From Rhodocaloribacter sp964552015 (GTDB lineage Bacteria > Bacteroidota > Rhodothermia > Rhodothermales > ISCAR-4553), in contig CAZKFR010000005.1 in assembly GCA_964552015.1 (NCBI GenBank), forward strand, positions 1 through 64,000: DNA of 64,000 bases, written 5' to 3'. This document shows positions 24,990 through 32,373 of the stretch, one piece after another. A program made the position numbers and the translations under genes. A model generated the notes under the pieces. The model ran no database searches, was not told the origin of the DNA, and saw nothing but the letters and a program-made list of their open reading frames with translations. Every line of letters begins with the position of its first letter. The first letter of the stretch is position 1.

Positions 24990-25451
24990 CTACTCGTCAT
25001 GAAACGGCTTCAAGCGGGCATAGTCCTGCCCGATGATGATGGAAGCGTCGAGGAAATAGTCGGGGCGGATGTCCTGGCGGATCCGTTCCTCGGGGATGCC
25101 CATGACGAGCGCGACCTTTCGGGCCGCCTCCAGGTCGCCGACGCGATCAATGACCAGCGAATACGGTTCGTCGAAGCGGGTATGGTCGCCCACCTCGACG
25201 ACGTCGAAGCCGTGGTCCCGCAAGTAGTGCGTCGCCCGGGCCGCCAGCCCGCTTACCCCGCAGCCGTTCCGCACCTCGACCTGGATGATGTCGCCAACGA
25301 GCCCGGCCGGGTTGGCCTCACGCGTGGGGTCGACACGGGGAAAGAGGAAGCGGGAAGCCAGGGCATAGAGCAGCACCAGGACAGCCAGCCCGCCGACTCC
25401 AATCGCCACGTTCCACCAGATGGCGCCTCGGTCCTTCGTCACGTCAGGCAT
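24990..25451 (-). CDS. LytR C-terminal domain membrane protein
   Basis: 153 aa. One N-terminal membrane helix (about 15-35), then a LytR_C domain (about 55-150) with IQVEVRNGCGVSGLAARATHYLRDHGFDVVEVGD. The domain is found alone or fused to LCP cell-wall ligases and is thought to act in the envelope, but its activity is unknown. Start at ATG 25451. 90 nt upstream of rsfS. Confidence 0.85.
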   Translation of the reverse strand: MPDVTKDRGAIWWNVAIGVGGLAVLVLLYALASRFLFPRVDPTREANPAGLVGDIIQVEVRNGCGVSGLAARATHYLRDHGFDVVEVGDHTRFDEPYSLVIDRVGDLEAARKVALVMGIPEERIRQDIRPDYFLDASIIIGQDYARLKPFHDE

Positions 25452-25486
25452 TCCGGTCCAGATCCGTGTGCGGCAGATGAAAGACA

Positions 25487-25523
25487 GCGGCGCGACATGT
25501 CCTGGCAGGACATGCCGCGCCGT
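25487..25523. terminator. Long near-perfect palindrome, probable hairpin terminator
   Basis: A 37-nt palindrome around G25505. Nine pairs next to the centre, one A-C mismatch, seven more pairs and a G-T. On the minus strand it follows the secreted gene at 25555 and is followed by a short pyrimidine-rich tract (CTGTCTTTC), not a full T run. It may end that transcript or protect its 3' end. Confidence 0.55.
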
Positions 25524-25554
25524 CAACGTACCAGGGGGCCGTTTTCACCCACGC

Positions 25555-26088
25555 TCAGCGCAGGTTGTCGTTCCAGAACAGGTCGGCGGCGTTATGCCGG
25601 ACGCCGTACAGGTTTCCGTACGGGTTGTAATAGCCATAGGGGCTGGCATAGAGTCCGTACGGGCTCTGGCGCACCGAGATGTTGAGCATCACGTTTTCGG
25701 CGGGACGCCAGGCCAGTTCGGCGTTGCGGAGGAAGACACGACCCTGGTTCCCGGTATGGAGACCTTCGAGGTCCGTGCCGGAAAACGGGGAGAAGGCAAA
25801 GGCCACATCCACCCGGGCGGCGAGCTTCGAACTGAACTGCCAGGCCATGGTGTTGGTGTACATCGCCAGGGAGTTCGCCTGCCCCCCGAACGAGCCGGCC
25901 GAAAACTCGAAGGAATGGCTCATGCGGAAATGAGCCGGGCTGAAGAATTTGTTCAGCGAGAACCCGGCCTGATCGTAGAGGCGGGCCGGGGCCTTCAACT
26001 CATGGGCGGCTTCCCGGAGCTGGGCCTGGGCCGGCCACGCCAGCCCGAGCATCAACAGCAGACATCCGATCGATAACGCCTTGCGCAT
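25555..26088 (-). CDS. Secreted hypothetical protein
   Basis: 177 aa with a signal peptide (about 1-23, AQA/Q). The mature part has alternating aromatic and small residues suggesting beta strands (SHSFEFSAGSFGGQANSLAMYTNTMAWQFSS, ARVDVAFAFSPF), then a Tyr/Gly/Asn/Pro-rich stretch (SPYGLYASPYGYYNPYGN, about 142-160). This fits a small outer-membrane or surface protein. No family recognised. Confidence 0.7.
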   Translation of the reverse strand: MRKALSIGCLLLMLGLAWPAQAQLREAAHELKAPARLYDQAGFSLNKFFSPAHFRMSHSFEFSAGSFGGQANSLAMYTNTMAWQFSSKLAARVDVAFAFSPFSGTDLEGLHTGNQGRVFLRNAELAWRPAENVMLNISVRQSPYGLYASPYGYYNPYGNLYGVRHNAADLFWNDNLR

Positions 26089-26109
26089 AGCGCGTTCCTC
26101 CTTCCTGGC

Positions 26110-26164
26110 TGGTTACGTGCAAGTATAGCCCGGGGCTTCGTGTTTGTCAATAACGATGACCCGG
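26110..26164. repeat. 55-bp duplicate, left copy (contig-end overlap)
   Basis: Exactly identical to 26265-26319 on the other side of the 100-N gap. The same 55-bp length flanks the second gap at 30932, so it looks like a k-mer overlap of contig ends rather than a biological repeat. Confidence 0.85.
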
Positions 26165-26264
26165 NNNNNNNNNNNNNNNNNNNNNNNNNNNNNNNNNNNN
26201 NNNNNNNNNNNNNNNNNNNNNNNNNNNNNNNNNNNNNNNNNNNNNNNNNNNNNNNNNNNNNNNN
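26165..26264. other. Assembly gap (100 N)
   Basis: One hundred N, a placeholder length. Because both sides carry the same 55 bp, the true gap may be zero and the duplicate artificial. If so, about 155 bp should be removed. It lies in the spacer between the divergent secreted gene (26088) and tsaD (26477). Confidence 0.95.
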
Positions 26265-26319
26265 TGGTTACGTGCAAGTATAGCCCGGGGCTTCGTGTTT
26301 GTCAATAACGATGACCCGG
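26265..26319. repeat. 55-bp duplicate, right copy (contig-end overlap)
   Basis: Identical to 26110-26164. The rest of the spacer, 26320-26476, holds no gene; it presumably carries the tsaD promoter, but no box is clear. Confidence 0.85.
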
Positions 26320-26476
26320 CCCCTTTGTTCTACCCGTTGACGAGGCCACCAGGGTAATTTGCAAGCCCTGAAAGCGCTTTGCGCCCGACCCCGAGAAACC
26401 TTCCTTCGAGGTGCGGCATTCTTTCGGCCCTGGCAGCGTCTCCCCTCCAGAACGCAGGCCTCTACGGGCATATTGC

Positions 26477-27502
26477 ATGCAGGATCAACCTTCCCATCCG
26501 GTCGTGCTGGCCATCGAGAGTTCGTGCGACGACACGGCCGCGGCGGTGGTCGCCGGCGGGGTTCTGCGCTCGAACGTGGTCTCGTCGCAGCGGGTACACG
26601 CTGGATTCGGCGGCGTCGTGCCGGAGCTGGCCTCGCGGGCCCACCAGCGCCTGATCGTGCCGGTCGTCGAGGCCGCCCTGGAGGAGGCCGGGGTGCGCCG
26701 CACGGACCTGGACGCGGTGGCCGTGACGTACGGACCGGGCCTGGCGGGCTCGCTCCTGGTGGGCCTCAGCTTTGCCAAGGCGCTGGCCTTCGGTCTCGGC
26801 GTGCCGCTCGTGGGTGTCAATCACCTCGAAGGGCACATCTATTCCGTCTTCATCGAACCGCCCGTCCCGCCGTTCCCCTACCTGTGCCTGGTTGTTTCCG
26901 GGGGGCACACCCAGCTGGTGCTCGTCGACGAAGGGTTCCGGCACACGCTGCTGGGACAGACCCGGGACGATGCCGCCGGCGAGGCATTCGACAAGGTGGG
27001 CAAGATGCTCGGGCTGGACTATCCGGGTGGACCGGTCATCGACCGCCTGGCCTCGGAGGGCGACCCGGCCTTTCACGCCTTTCCTCGCACCCGCCTCGAC
27101 GGATACGACTTCTCGTTCAGCGGCATCAAGACAGCCGTGCTCTACTACCTGAACGCTTTCCCGGAAGACGAGCGAAACCGGCTCCTGGAGCGCCATCGGG
27201 CCGACCTCTGTGCGGCGTTCCAGCAGGCCGTCGTGGATATGCTGATCGACCCGCTCCGGCGCGCCGTACGAGCCACCGGGGCGCGGCACGTGGCCCTCGT
27301 CGGCGGCGTCTCGGCCAACACCGGGTTGCGGGCGGCCGCGCAGGCCCTGGCGCAGGAAGAGGGCTTCACGCTGTACACGCCGCCCCTGGCCTATTGTATG
27401 GACAACGCGGCCATGATCGGCGTGACGGCCCACGTGAAACTCGCCGCCGGTCTCACCAGCCCGCTGACCCTCACGGCCGAGCCTGCCCTCGCGCTGCGTT
27501 AA
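26477..27502 (+). CDS. tsaD: tRNA N6-adenosine threonylcarbamoyltransferase TsaD
   Basis: Transfers threonylcarbamoyl to A37 of ANN-decoding tRNAs. 341 aa, normal length. Kae1/TsaD fold with IESSCDDTAAAVV at the start, YGPGLAGSLLVG near 85, the metal-binding HLEGH (H116, H120), VSGGHTQLV near 134 and SFSGIKTAV near 215. ATG 26477 gives the usual N terminus. The stop is 12 nt before the chorismate mutase gene. Confidence 0.97.
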   Translation: MQDQPSHPVVLAIESSCDDTAAAVVAGGVLRSNVVSSQRVHAGFGGVVPELASRAHQRLIVPVVEAALEEAGVRRTDLDAVAVTYGPGLAGSLLVGLSFAKALAFGLGVPLVGVNHLEGHIYSVFIEPPVPPFPYLCLVVSGGHTQLVLVDEGFRHTLLGQTRDDAAGEAFDKVGKMLGLDYPGGPVIDRLASEGDPAFHAFPRTRLDGYDFSFSGIKTAVLYYLNAFPEDERNRLLERHRADLCAAFQQAVVDMLIDPLRRAVRATGARHVALVGGVSANTGLRAAAQALAQEEGFTLYTPPLAYCMDNAAMIGVTAHVKLAAGLTSPLTLTAEPALALR

Positions 27503-27514
27503 GCCGCCCTGCCC

Positions 27515-27883
27515 ATGCTCCGTACCCTGCTCAGCGAACTGTCCGCCCTGGACGCGGAGGACCCGCCCGTGCCGGACTCCCCCACGCCGGATGCCCTCGG
27601 CCCGTGGCGCGACCGTATCGATGCCATCGACCGGGCCATCCTGTACCTGCTCAACGAGCGTTCCCGGTGCGCCAACGTCATCGGCCACCTCAAGAAGCAG
27701 ATGGGCATGCCGGTCTACGTACCGAGCCGTGAGGACGAAGTGCTCCAGAACGTGTTCGAGGCCAACCCCGGACCGCTTCCTCCCGCAGCCGTCCGCCACA
27801 TCTTCGAACGCATCATCGACGAGACGCGGGCCCTCGAACGCCATCGCTACCAGGGCGAACCCGGGCCCGGCATTACCCGTTAA
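27515..27883 (+). CDS. Chorismate mutase, AroQ class
   Basis: Converts chorismate to prephenate for Phe/Tyr synthesis. 122 aa: an N-terminal extension of about 28 residues, then the AroQ helical domain (about 30-112) with WRDRIDAIDRAILYLLNERSRCANVIGHLKK and PSREDEVLQNV, which carry the expected Arg, Lys and Glu active-site positions. No signal peptide, so cytoplasmic. It sits between tsaD and mltG and is probably co-transcribed with them; no aromatic biosynthesis partner is in view. Confidence 0.9.
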   Translation: MLRTLLSELSALDAEDPPVPDSPTPDALGPWRDRIDAIDRAILYLLNERSRCANVIGHLKKQMGMPVYVPSREDEVLQNVFEANPGPLPPAAVRHIFERIIDETRALERHRYQGEPGPGITR

Positions 27884-27911
27884 CCGGAGCAACCCCATCG
27901 CATTTGGTCCG

Positions 27912-28952
27912 ATGAAGCAACGTGTCCTGATCTTCGTGGCGGTGCTGACCGTGCTGGCCCTGGCCGGTGCCGGGGTCGGGTACTGGCTCGCCTTCGCCCC
28001 CAACACCCCGGCCTTCGAGGGCGAACGGAGCGTCAAGATCCCGCCCGGCGCCAGCCTGAACCAGGCCGTGGACTCGCTCGCAGCAGCCGGGGTGCTGGCC
28101 GACCGGCGCACGTTCACCTGGATGGCACGCCTGACGGGATGGGGCGGGCAGATCAAGGCCGGCCACTACACCTTCGCGGCCGGCACGTCGAACCACGGCC
28201 TGCTCGACAAGCTCCGCCGCGGGCTCCAGACGCCTGTCCGGCTGACCATCCCGCCCGGCTCGCGGCCCGAGGTCGTCGCCGCCGTGGCCGCCCGTGCCAT
28301 GGCCTTCTCCGCCGACGACTTCCTGGCCGCCCTGCGCGATCCCGACCTGGCCGCCTCGCTCGGGACGGACACCACCCACCTCTTCGGCTTCATGCTGCCG
28401 GAAACCTATTTCTTTTACTGGCACACGGACGCCCGGACCGTCATCCGAAAAATCAAGGAAGCCTTCGACGCGTTCTACGCCGAGGCCCGGGCCCGCGCCC
28501 CGAACCCGCCCGACCTCTCGCCCGAGGAGGTGGTCAACCTGGCGGCCATCGTGGAATGGGAGACGGGCATCGAAGAAGAAAAGCCGCGTGTGGCCGGCGT
28601 CTACCTGAACCGCCTCCGCGACGGCTGGCCGCTTCAGGCCGATCCCACCGTGCAGTACGCCATCCTTGCCGCTGAAGGACAGAAACGTCGACTCCTGTTC
28701 CGGGACTACGAGATCAACCATCCCTACAACACCTACGGCTACCGGGGCCTGCCACCGGGCCCCATCACGAACCCTTCCCCCTCCTCCATCCGCGCCGTCC
28801 TCAACGCCGAGCGGCACGACTACTACTTCTTCGTCGCCAACGGGGACGGGTCCCACACCTTCAGCCGCACGATCCGCGAGCACAACCGGGCCGCCGACGC
28901 CTACCGCCGCCTCATGCGCCAGCGCCGTGCCGAAGCCCGGAGCCAGGACTGA
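27912..28952 (+). CDS. mltG: Endolytic murein transglycosylase MltG
   Basis: Cleaves nascent glycan strands in the inner membrane and sets peptidoglycan chain length. 346 aa. One N-terminal membrane helix (about 5-26), a LysM-like domain (about 40-95), and the YceG catalytic domain with AAIVEWETGIEEEKPRVAGVYLNRL near 215-240 (catalytic Glu in VEWETG) and LQADPTVQYA near 247, NTYGYRGLPPGPI near 278. Start at ATG 27912, directly before the hydrophobic helix. 28 nt after chorismate mutase. Confidence 0.96.
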   Translation: MKQRVLIFVAVLTVLALAGAGVGYWLAFAPNTPAFEGERSVKIPPGASLNQAVDSLAAAGVLADRRTFTWMARLTGWGGQIKAGHYTFAAGTSNHGLLDKLRRGLQTPVRLTIPPGSRPEVVAAVAARAMAFSADDFLAALRDPDLAASLGTDTTHLFGFMLPETYFFYWHTDARTVIRKIKEAFDAFYAEARARAPNPPDLSPEEVVNLAAIVEWETGIEEEKPRVAGVYLNRLRDGWPLQADPTVQYAILAAEGQKRRLLFRDYEINHPYNTYGYRGLPPGPITNPSPSSIRAVLNAERHDYYFFVANGDGSHTFSRTIREHNRAADAYRRLMRQRRAEARSQD

Positions 28953-28958
28953 CCGCCC

Positions 28959-30509
28959 TCAGAAGCGCACCGTGAACCCGAGCACGAAGCGGTTGCGCAC
29001 CACCTCCTCGTCGACGACGGGCGCCTCGGTCACCTCCACATACGGTTGATACTGGTCGTCGAAGCGCTCCTGCATCCACCCGAAGTCGAACCGGAACTGC
29101 TCGCTGACCCGGTAGCCGAAACCGGCCGAGACGTAGGTTCGGCTCCGGTCGAGCGTGTCCCGGGTATCACGTGGGTCGGGGTAATAGGCGAAGCCGCCCC
29201 GCAGCACGAGCTGCCCCAGGTCGTAGGCCACGCCGAGGCGGGTGTTGACGACCGCATCATAGGCCCGCCGGATGCGGCGGTTCTCGTCGGCGAAGGAGAA
29301 GCCGCTCGCGTCGAGTTCGAGCTGGGACCAGTCGACGAACTCCACGTCGGCGGCCAGAGCCAGACCACCCGCCCGGTAAGCCGCCCCCGCACCGAGCCGC
29401 CACGGCGTGGTGATGTCGTACTCGAAGACGCCCGAGCCCGCGTCCTCGCTGACCTGATCCCCGTAGACGAACACGTCGCCGTTGTCGAAGAACGTCTCCA
29501 GCCGCGTGTCGAACGACTCGTCGATGTCGTAGACGGTCGGCGTCTCGACGGTGAAGCCGACGCGCAGCCCCGGCGACACCCGTGCCGAGATGCCCGCCCG
29601 CACGTTCACCCCGACCAGTTCGGAGCGGACGGTCTCTTCGAGGCGAAGGAAGTCGAAGTCCGTCGTCCCGTTCGTGCCGTCGTTCGCGTTTTCGACGTCT
29701 TCTTCTTCGAACAGGCGCAGGAAGTCGTACGTCCCGAAGGGCACATTCAGCGAGAGGCCGACCATGAGCCCCCGGGCCGCCTCGAAGGCCCCGCCAACAT
29801 TCAGTTCCTGCATCCGCCCCGTCTCGGTCACACTACCCGTCTGCGCTACCGTCCCCCGCGTCACCGCCGGCACGAACGGGACCGGATCGCCGGCATCGAC
29901 GAGGTCCGGGTCGAGGTCGATGGCGAAGGTCTCGAAGGCGATGAACGAGAGATCGCGTGTGAAGACCGGGAAGATGCCGTCGTTGTCCTCTTCGAGCGTG
30001 AACTCCCCCGGTAGCGGCATGAAGAAGTCCGTGATGGAATTGTTCGGGTTACGCCCTTCGAAGAGCAGGTCGCGCTCGAACGAATACGTCTGCGAGAGGG
30101 CGACACCGGCAACGAGGGAGCCACGCCGTGTGGGAAAGCGATACAGATAGGCCAGATGCCCGAGGCCGGTATCCGTGACGTCGTTCTGCCGTGCGTTATC
30201 GAACCCCGGCACGCGAAACAACCCGTCCTCGCTGGCCGCGAGGGTGGCGAGCGACCCGGAGACGGTCGTTCGGGCCAGGAAGCCCAGGCCGGCCGGGTTG
30301 ATGAAGAACGCCGAGAAGTCGCCGACCCCGGCCACCCCGGCTCCTCCGAGGGCCGTCGTCACCGGCCCCGTACCCGGGAAGCGGGAAGCAAAGCGGAGGG
30401 CATCCTCGCCCGTCTGTGCCTGCACGGACGCCGCCATGAACACGGCCACCAGCACCCATGCCATACGCAGCCGGAAGCTCCGGCGGATCATCGTCCCTTT
30501 CATCGTCAT
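28959..30509 (-). CDS. OmpP1/FadL/TodX family outer-membrane transporter
   Basis: 516 aa. Signal peptide about 1-32 (VQA/Q). It then shows the FadL-family start GGAGVAGVGDFSAFFINPAGLGFL (NPA motif near 73) and many amphipathic strands ending in FVLGFTVRF, the aromatic C terminus of outer-membrane barrels. FadL proteins import long-chain fatty acids and other hydrophobic compounds, so it may feed the fad operon, but it is not linked to it. Alternative starts at 30503 and 30491. Confidence 0.88.
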   Translation of the reverse strand: MTMKGTMIRRSFRLRMAWVLVAVFMAASVQAQTGEDALRFASRFPGTGPVTTALGGAGVAGVGDFSAFFINPAGLGFLARTTVSGSLATLAASEDGLFRVPGFDNARQNDVTDTGLGHLAYLYRFPTRRGSLVAGVALSQTYSFERDLLFEGRNPNNSITDFFMPLPGEFTLEEDNDGIFPVFTRDLSFIAFETFAIDLDPDLVDAGDPVPFVPAVTRGTVAQTGSVTETGRMQELNVGGAFEAARGLMVGLSLNVPFGTYDFLRLFEEEDVENANDGTNGTTDFDFLRLEETVRSELVGVNVRAGISARVSPGLRVGFTVETPTVYDIDESFDTRLETFFDNGDVFVYGDQVSEDAGSGVFEYDITTPWRLGAGAAYRAGGLALAADVEFVDWSQLELDASGFSFADENRRIRRAYDAVVNTRLGVAYDLGQLVLRGGFAYYPDPRDTRDTLDRSRTYVSAGFGYRVSEQFRFDFGWMQERFDDQYQPYVEVTEAPVVDEEVVRNRFVLGFTVRF

Positions 30510-30616
30510 GCCTGGTTGGTCATCGTTGGTCTAGAAGCTTCACGGGGTGTCGTCCGGTTGGCCCCTCCCGTCCGGGGGACCGACCCGCCGCCCGGCACGT
30601 TCCCCGGACACAGCGA

Positions 30617-30642
30617 AGGCCCGCACGGGCGCACGGGCCTTG
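30617..30642. terminator. Hairpin downstream of the repeat-rich lipoprotein gene
   Basis: Perfect 8-bp stem AAGGCCCG/CGGGCCTT (30617-30624 with 30635-30642) with a 10-nt loop and no T run. It sits 60 nt past the stop of the gene at 30702 on the minus strand and may be a weak or Rho-assisted terminator. Confidence 0.35.
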
Positions 30643-30701
30643 CCCCGGCTCACACGAGAGCACCTGGAAAGCGACGGGATCGCAACCGAAAATCCCGGCC
30701 G

Positions 30702-32050
30702 TCAGTCGTTGTTACCGCGGCGGCTCCGCCGTTCCGAGGAGCCGGAAGACGACGAGCGACTTCCTCCGGACGAACGCTGTACCGTACCGCGCGAGCCCGA
30801 CGAACTGGAAGAGCGCCGTACTGTACCCCGGGACCGGGATGAACCGGACGAACGCTGTACCGTGCCACGCGAACGCGTCGAGCCCGACGAACGCTGCACC
30901 GTGCCCCGGGACCGGGATGAACCGGACGAACNNNNNNNNNNNNNNNNNNNNNNNNNNNNNNNNNNNNNNNNNNNNNNNNNNNNNNNNNNNNNNNNNNNNN
31001 NNNNNNNNNNNNNNNNNNNNNNNNNNNNNNNGTCGAGCCCGACGAACGCTGCACCGTGCCCCGGGACCGGGATGAACCGGACGAACGCTGCACCGTGCCG
31101 CGTGAACGCGTCGAGCCCGACGAACGCACCGTTCCTTTCGAGGACGGCGGCGGAGCGGAGGAGCGGACTGTGCCGCGCGAGGATCCGGTACGCCCGGACG
31201 AGACACCGCCCTCCGTATCCCGCGAGGTGGACCGCCCGCGCACGACACCCCGGCTCCCGGAGCGCCCGTCGTATCGATCCCGCAACGTCGTGCCGCGACC
31301 GAACGTGCTGTTCCGACCTCCCGTACGCCCTGGCGCGCGAATCTCGCCGCGGGTCGTACGCCGCGCATCCGAAGCCTTGCCCGAACCGCTGCCCGAGGAC
31401 GTCCCCCGAACCACGCCGCGCGTGGGCGAGCGGTCGTTCAGGCCCGTGGTGCCACGGCCCCGGTCGTAACCCCGCGTACCCCGGCGGCCGGGCGTATCCC
31501 GTGTGACCAGATCCCGCCCGAGCGTCCCGCCGCGTGGCGCATAATTACGCGGCGGCTTCACCAGCACCAGACGCGACCCGCCGTACGGATACCACCCGTA
31601 CCCACCGTATGGATAATACGCGTAGTGGCGATAGTACCACGGGCTATGATACCAGGGCCGGTAGTGATACCACCCTCCGAAGCCAAAACCTACGCCGATG
31701 CTGATGTGCCAGCCCGAGCCGTAGTAGTACGGGTCATCGTAGAAGGGGGCGTAAAAGAAGGGGTCGTAGTAGAAAGGATCGTAGAAACGGTAGAAGTAGC
31801 GGCGGTACCGGTAGGGACGATACCCGTCGTCGTAGTAGTACTTGTGCACGACGACCTCGCCGTCCTCCCCTTCCTCGACGTATTCCTCGACTTCCACGTA
31901 GTCCGGCTCGTAGTCGTCGTAGTCCTCATCGACCACGGCCAGCTGGGTATAACACCCGCCCAGCATGAGCGCCAGCATCGGCACGAGCATCCGAACCGGG
32001 ATGAGCGCCCGAGCGCCGATCTTTCGCATGGCAAGCATCCTCTTTTCCAT
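30702..32050 (-). CDS. Repeat-rich lipoprotein with Tyr/acidic and Ser/Arg segments (interrupted by gap)
   Basis: Starts at ATG 32050 with a lipobox LGGC (C33). It is followed by an acidic stretch (about 39-65), a very Tyr/Phe/Pro/Gly-rich region (about 70-150), and a basic Arg/Gly/Ser/Thr tail. The tail ends in 13-residue repeats of the type SSGSxRSRGTVQR (39 bp each) and finishes SSERRSRRGNND at 30702. The 100-N gap at 30932 shifts the frame. Removing the gap and one 55-bp duplicate (155 bp) restores one continuous frame of about 397 aa, although more repeats could be hidden. Function unknown; a surface or adhesive protein is possible. Confidence 0.7.
30877..30931. repeat. 55-bp duplicate, left copy at second gap
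   Basis: Identical to 31032-31086 across the gap. It is the same 55-bp length as at the first gap, consistent with an assembler k-mer overlap inside the repeat array. Confidence 0.8.
30932..31031. other. Assembly gap (100 N)
   Basis: Placeholder gap inside the repeat array. Its length of 100 is not a multiple of 3, so the apparent reading frame across it is false; the left side continues in another frame down to 30702. Confidence 0.95.
31032..31086. repeat. 55-bp duplicate, right copy at second gap
   Basis: Identical to 30877-30931. Either a contig-end overlap or real adjacent repeats; the array makes both possible. Confidence 0.8.
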
Positions 32051-32167
32051 CTCCGTACCCCCGTGAGGCTTTACGACGAACCCATTCAACGAGACGGTAC
32101 CCAAAATCCGGACCGTATTCAAGCATTCCTCCCACTACGGCGTTTTGGAAACCGTGGAGGGAGCCGG

Positions 32168-32373
32168 TATATTCCCCGCCCGGCTGGCGAAAGCGGCAGC
32201 AGTTGAAGGTCGTTGCTGCCAGGTTGGCCGCTTCCACACGTCCGGAAGTAACGGGGATATGCCCCTTGAAATTCCGGCAAATACCGGGCCGGGTCGCGTG
32301 TACCGCCTCCTTTCGGCGTATAACCTTCCCTTCCCAGGCTGGCTGTACCAAAACCCTCGCAGGACTGTACACT
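32168..32373 (+). promoter_or_regulatory. Structured 5' leader of proS with putative promoter element
   Basis: This is part of the 323-bp gene-free spacer between the lipoprotein start (32050) and proS. TATATTCC at 32168-32175 may be a -7 element. Downstream, GGCAGCA (32195-32201) pairs with TGCTGCC (32214-32220), while the overlapping AAGCGGC (32191-32197) pairs with GCCGCTT (32227-32233); the two stems exclude each other. A third hairpin pairs CCGGAA (32242-32247) with TTCCGG (32272-32277) and GGGG with CCCC inside it. No T run follows. An ORF at 32259-32381 with six prolines in 40 residues overlaps the proS start. A regulatory role is inferred. Confidence 0.4.

Larger units (their letters stand above)
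30774..31130. repeat. 39-bp tandem coding repeats (13-residue Ser/Arg units)
   Basis: Units recur at a 39-bp spacing, for example at 30813, 30852 and 30891, and continue right of the gap. The copies are imperfect. Copy number is unresolved because the gap falls inside the array, and such arrays vary by slippage. Confidence 0.8.

Noticed and set aside
30650..30931. Frame reading VRPVHPGPG... after the second gap as the C terminus of the lipoprotein
   Set aside because: Depends on the arbitrary 100-N length; the Ser/Arg repeat frame continues in another phase to 30702.
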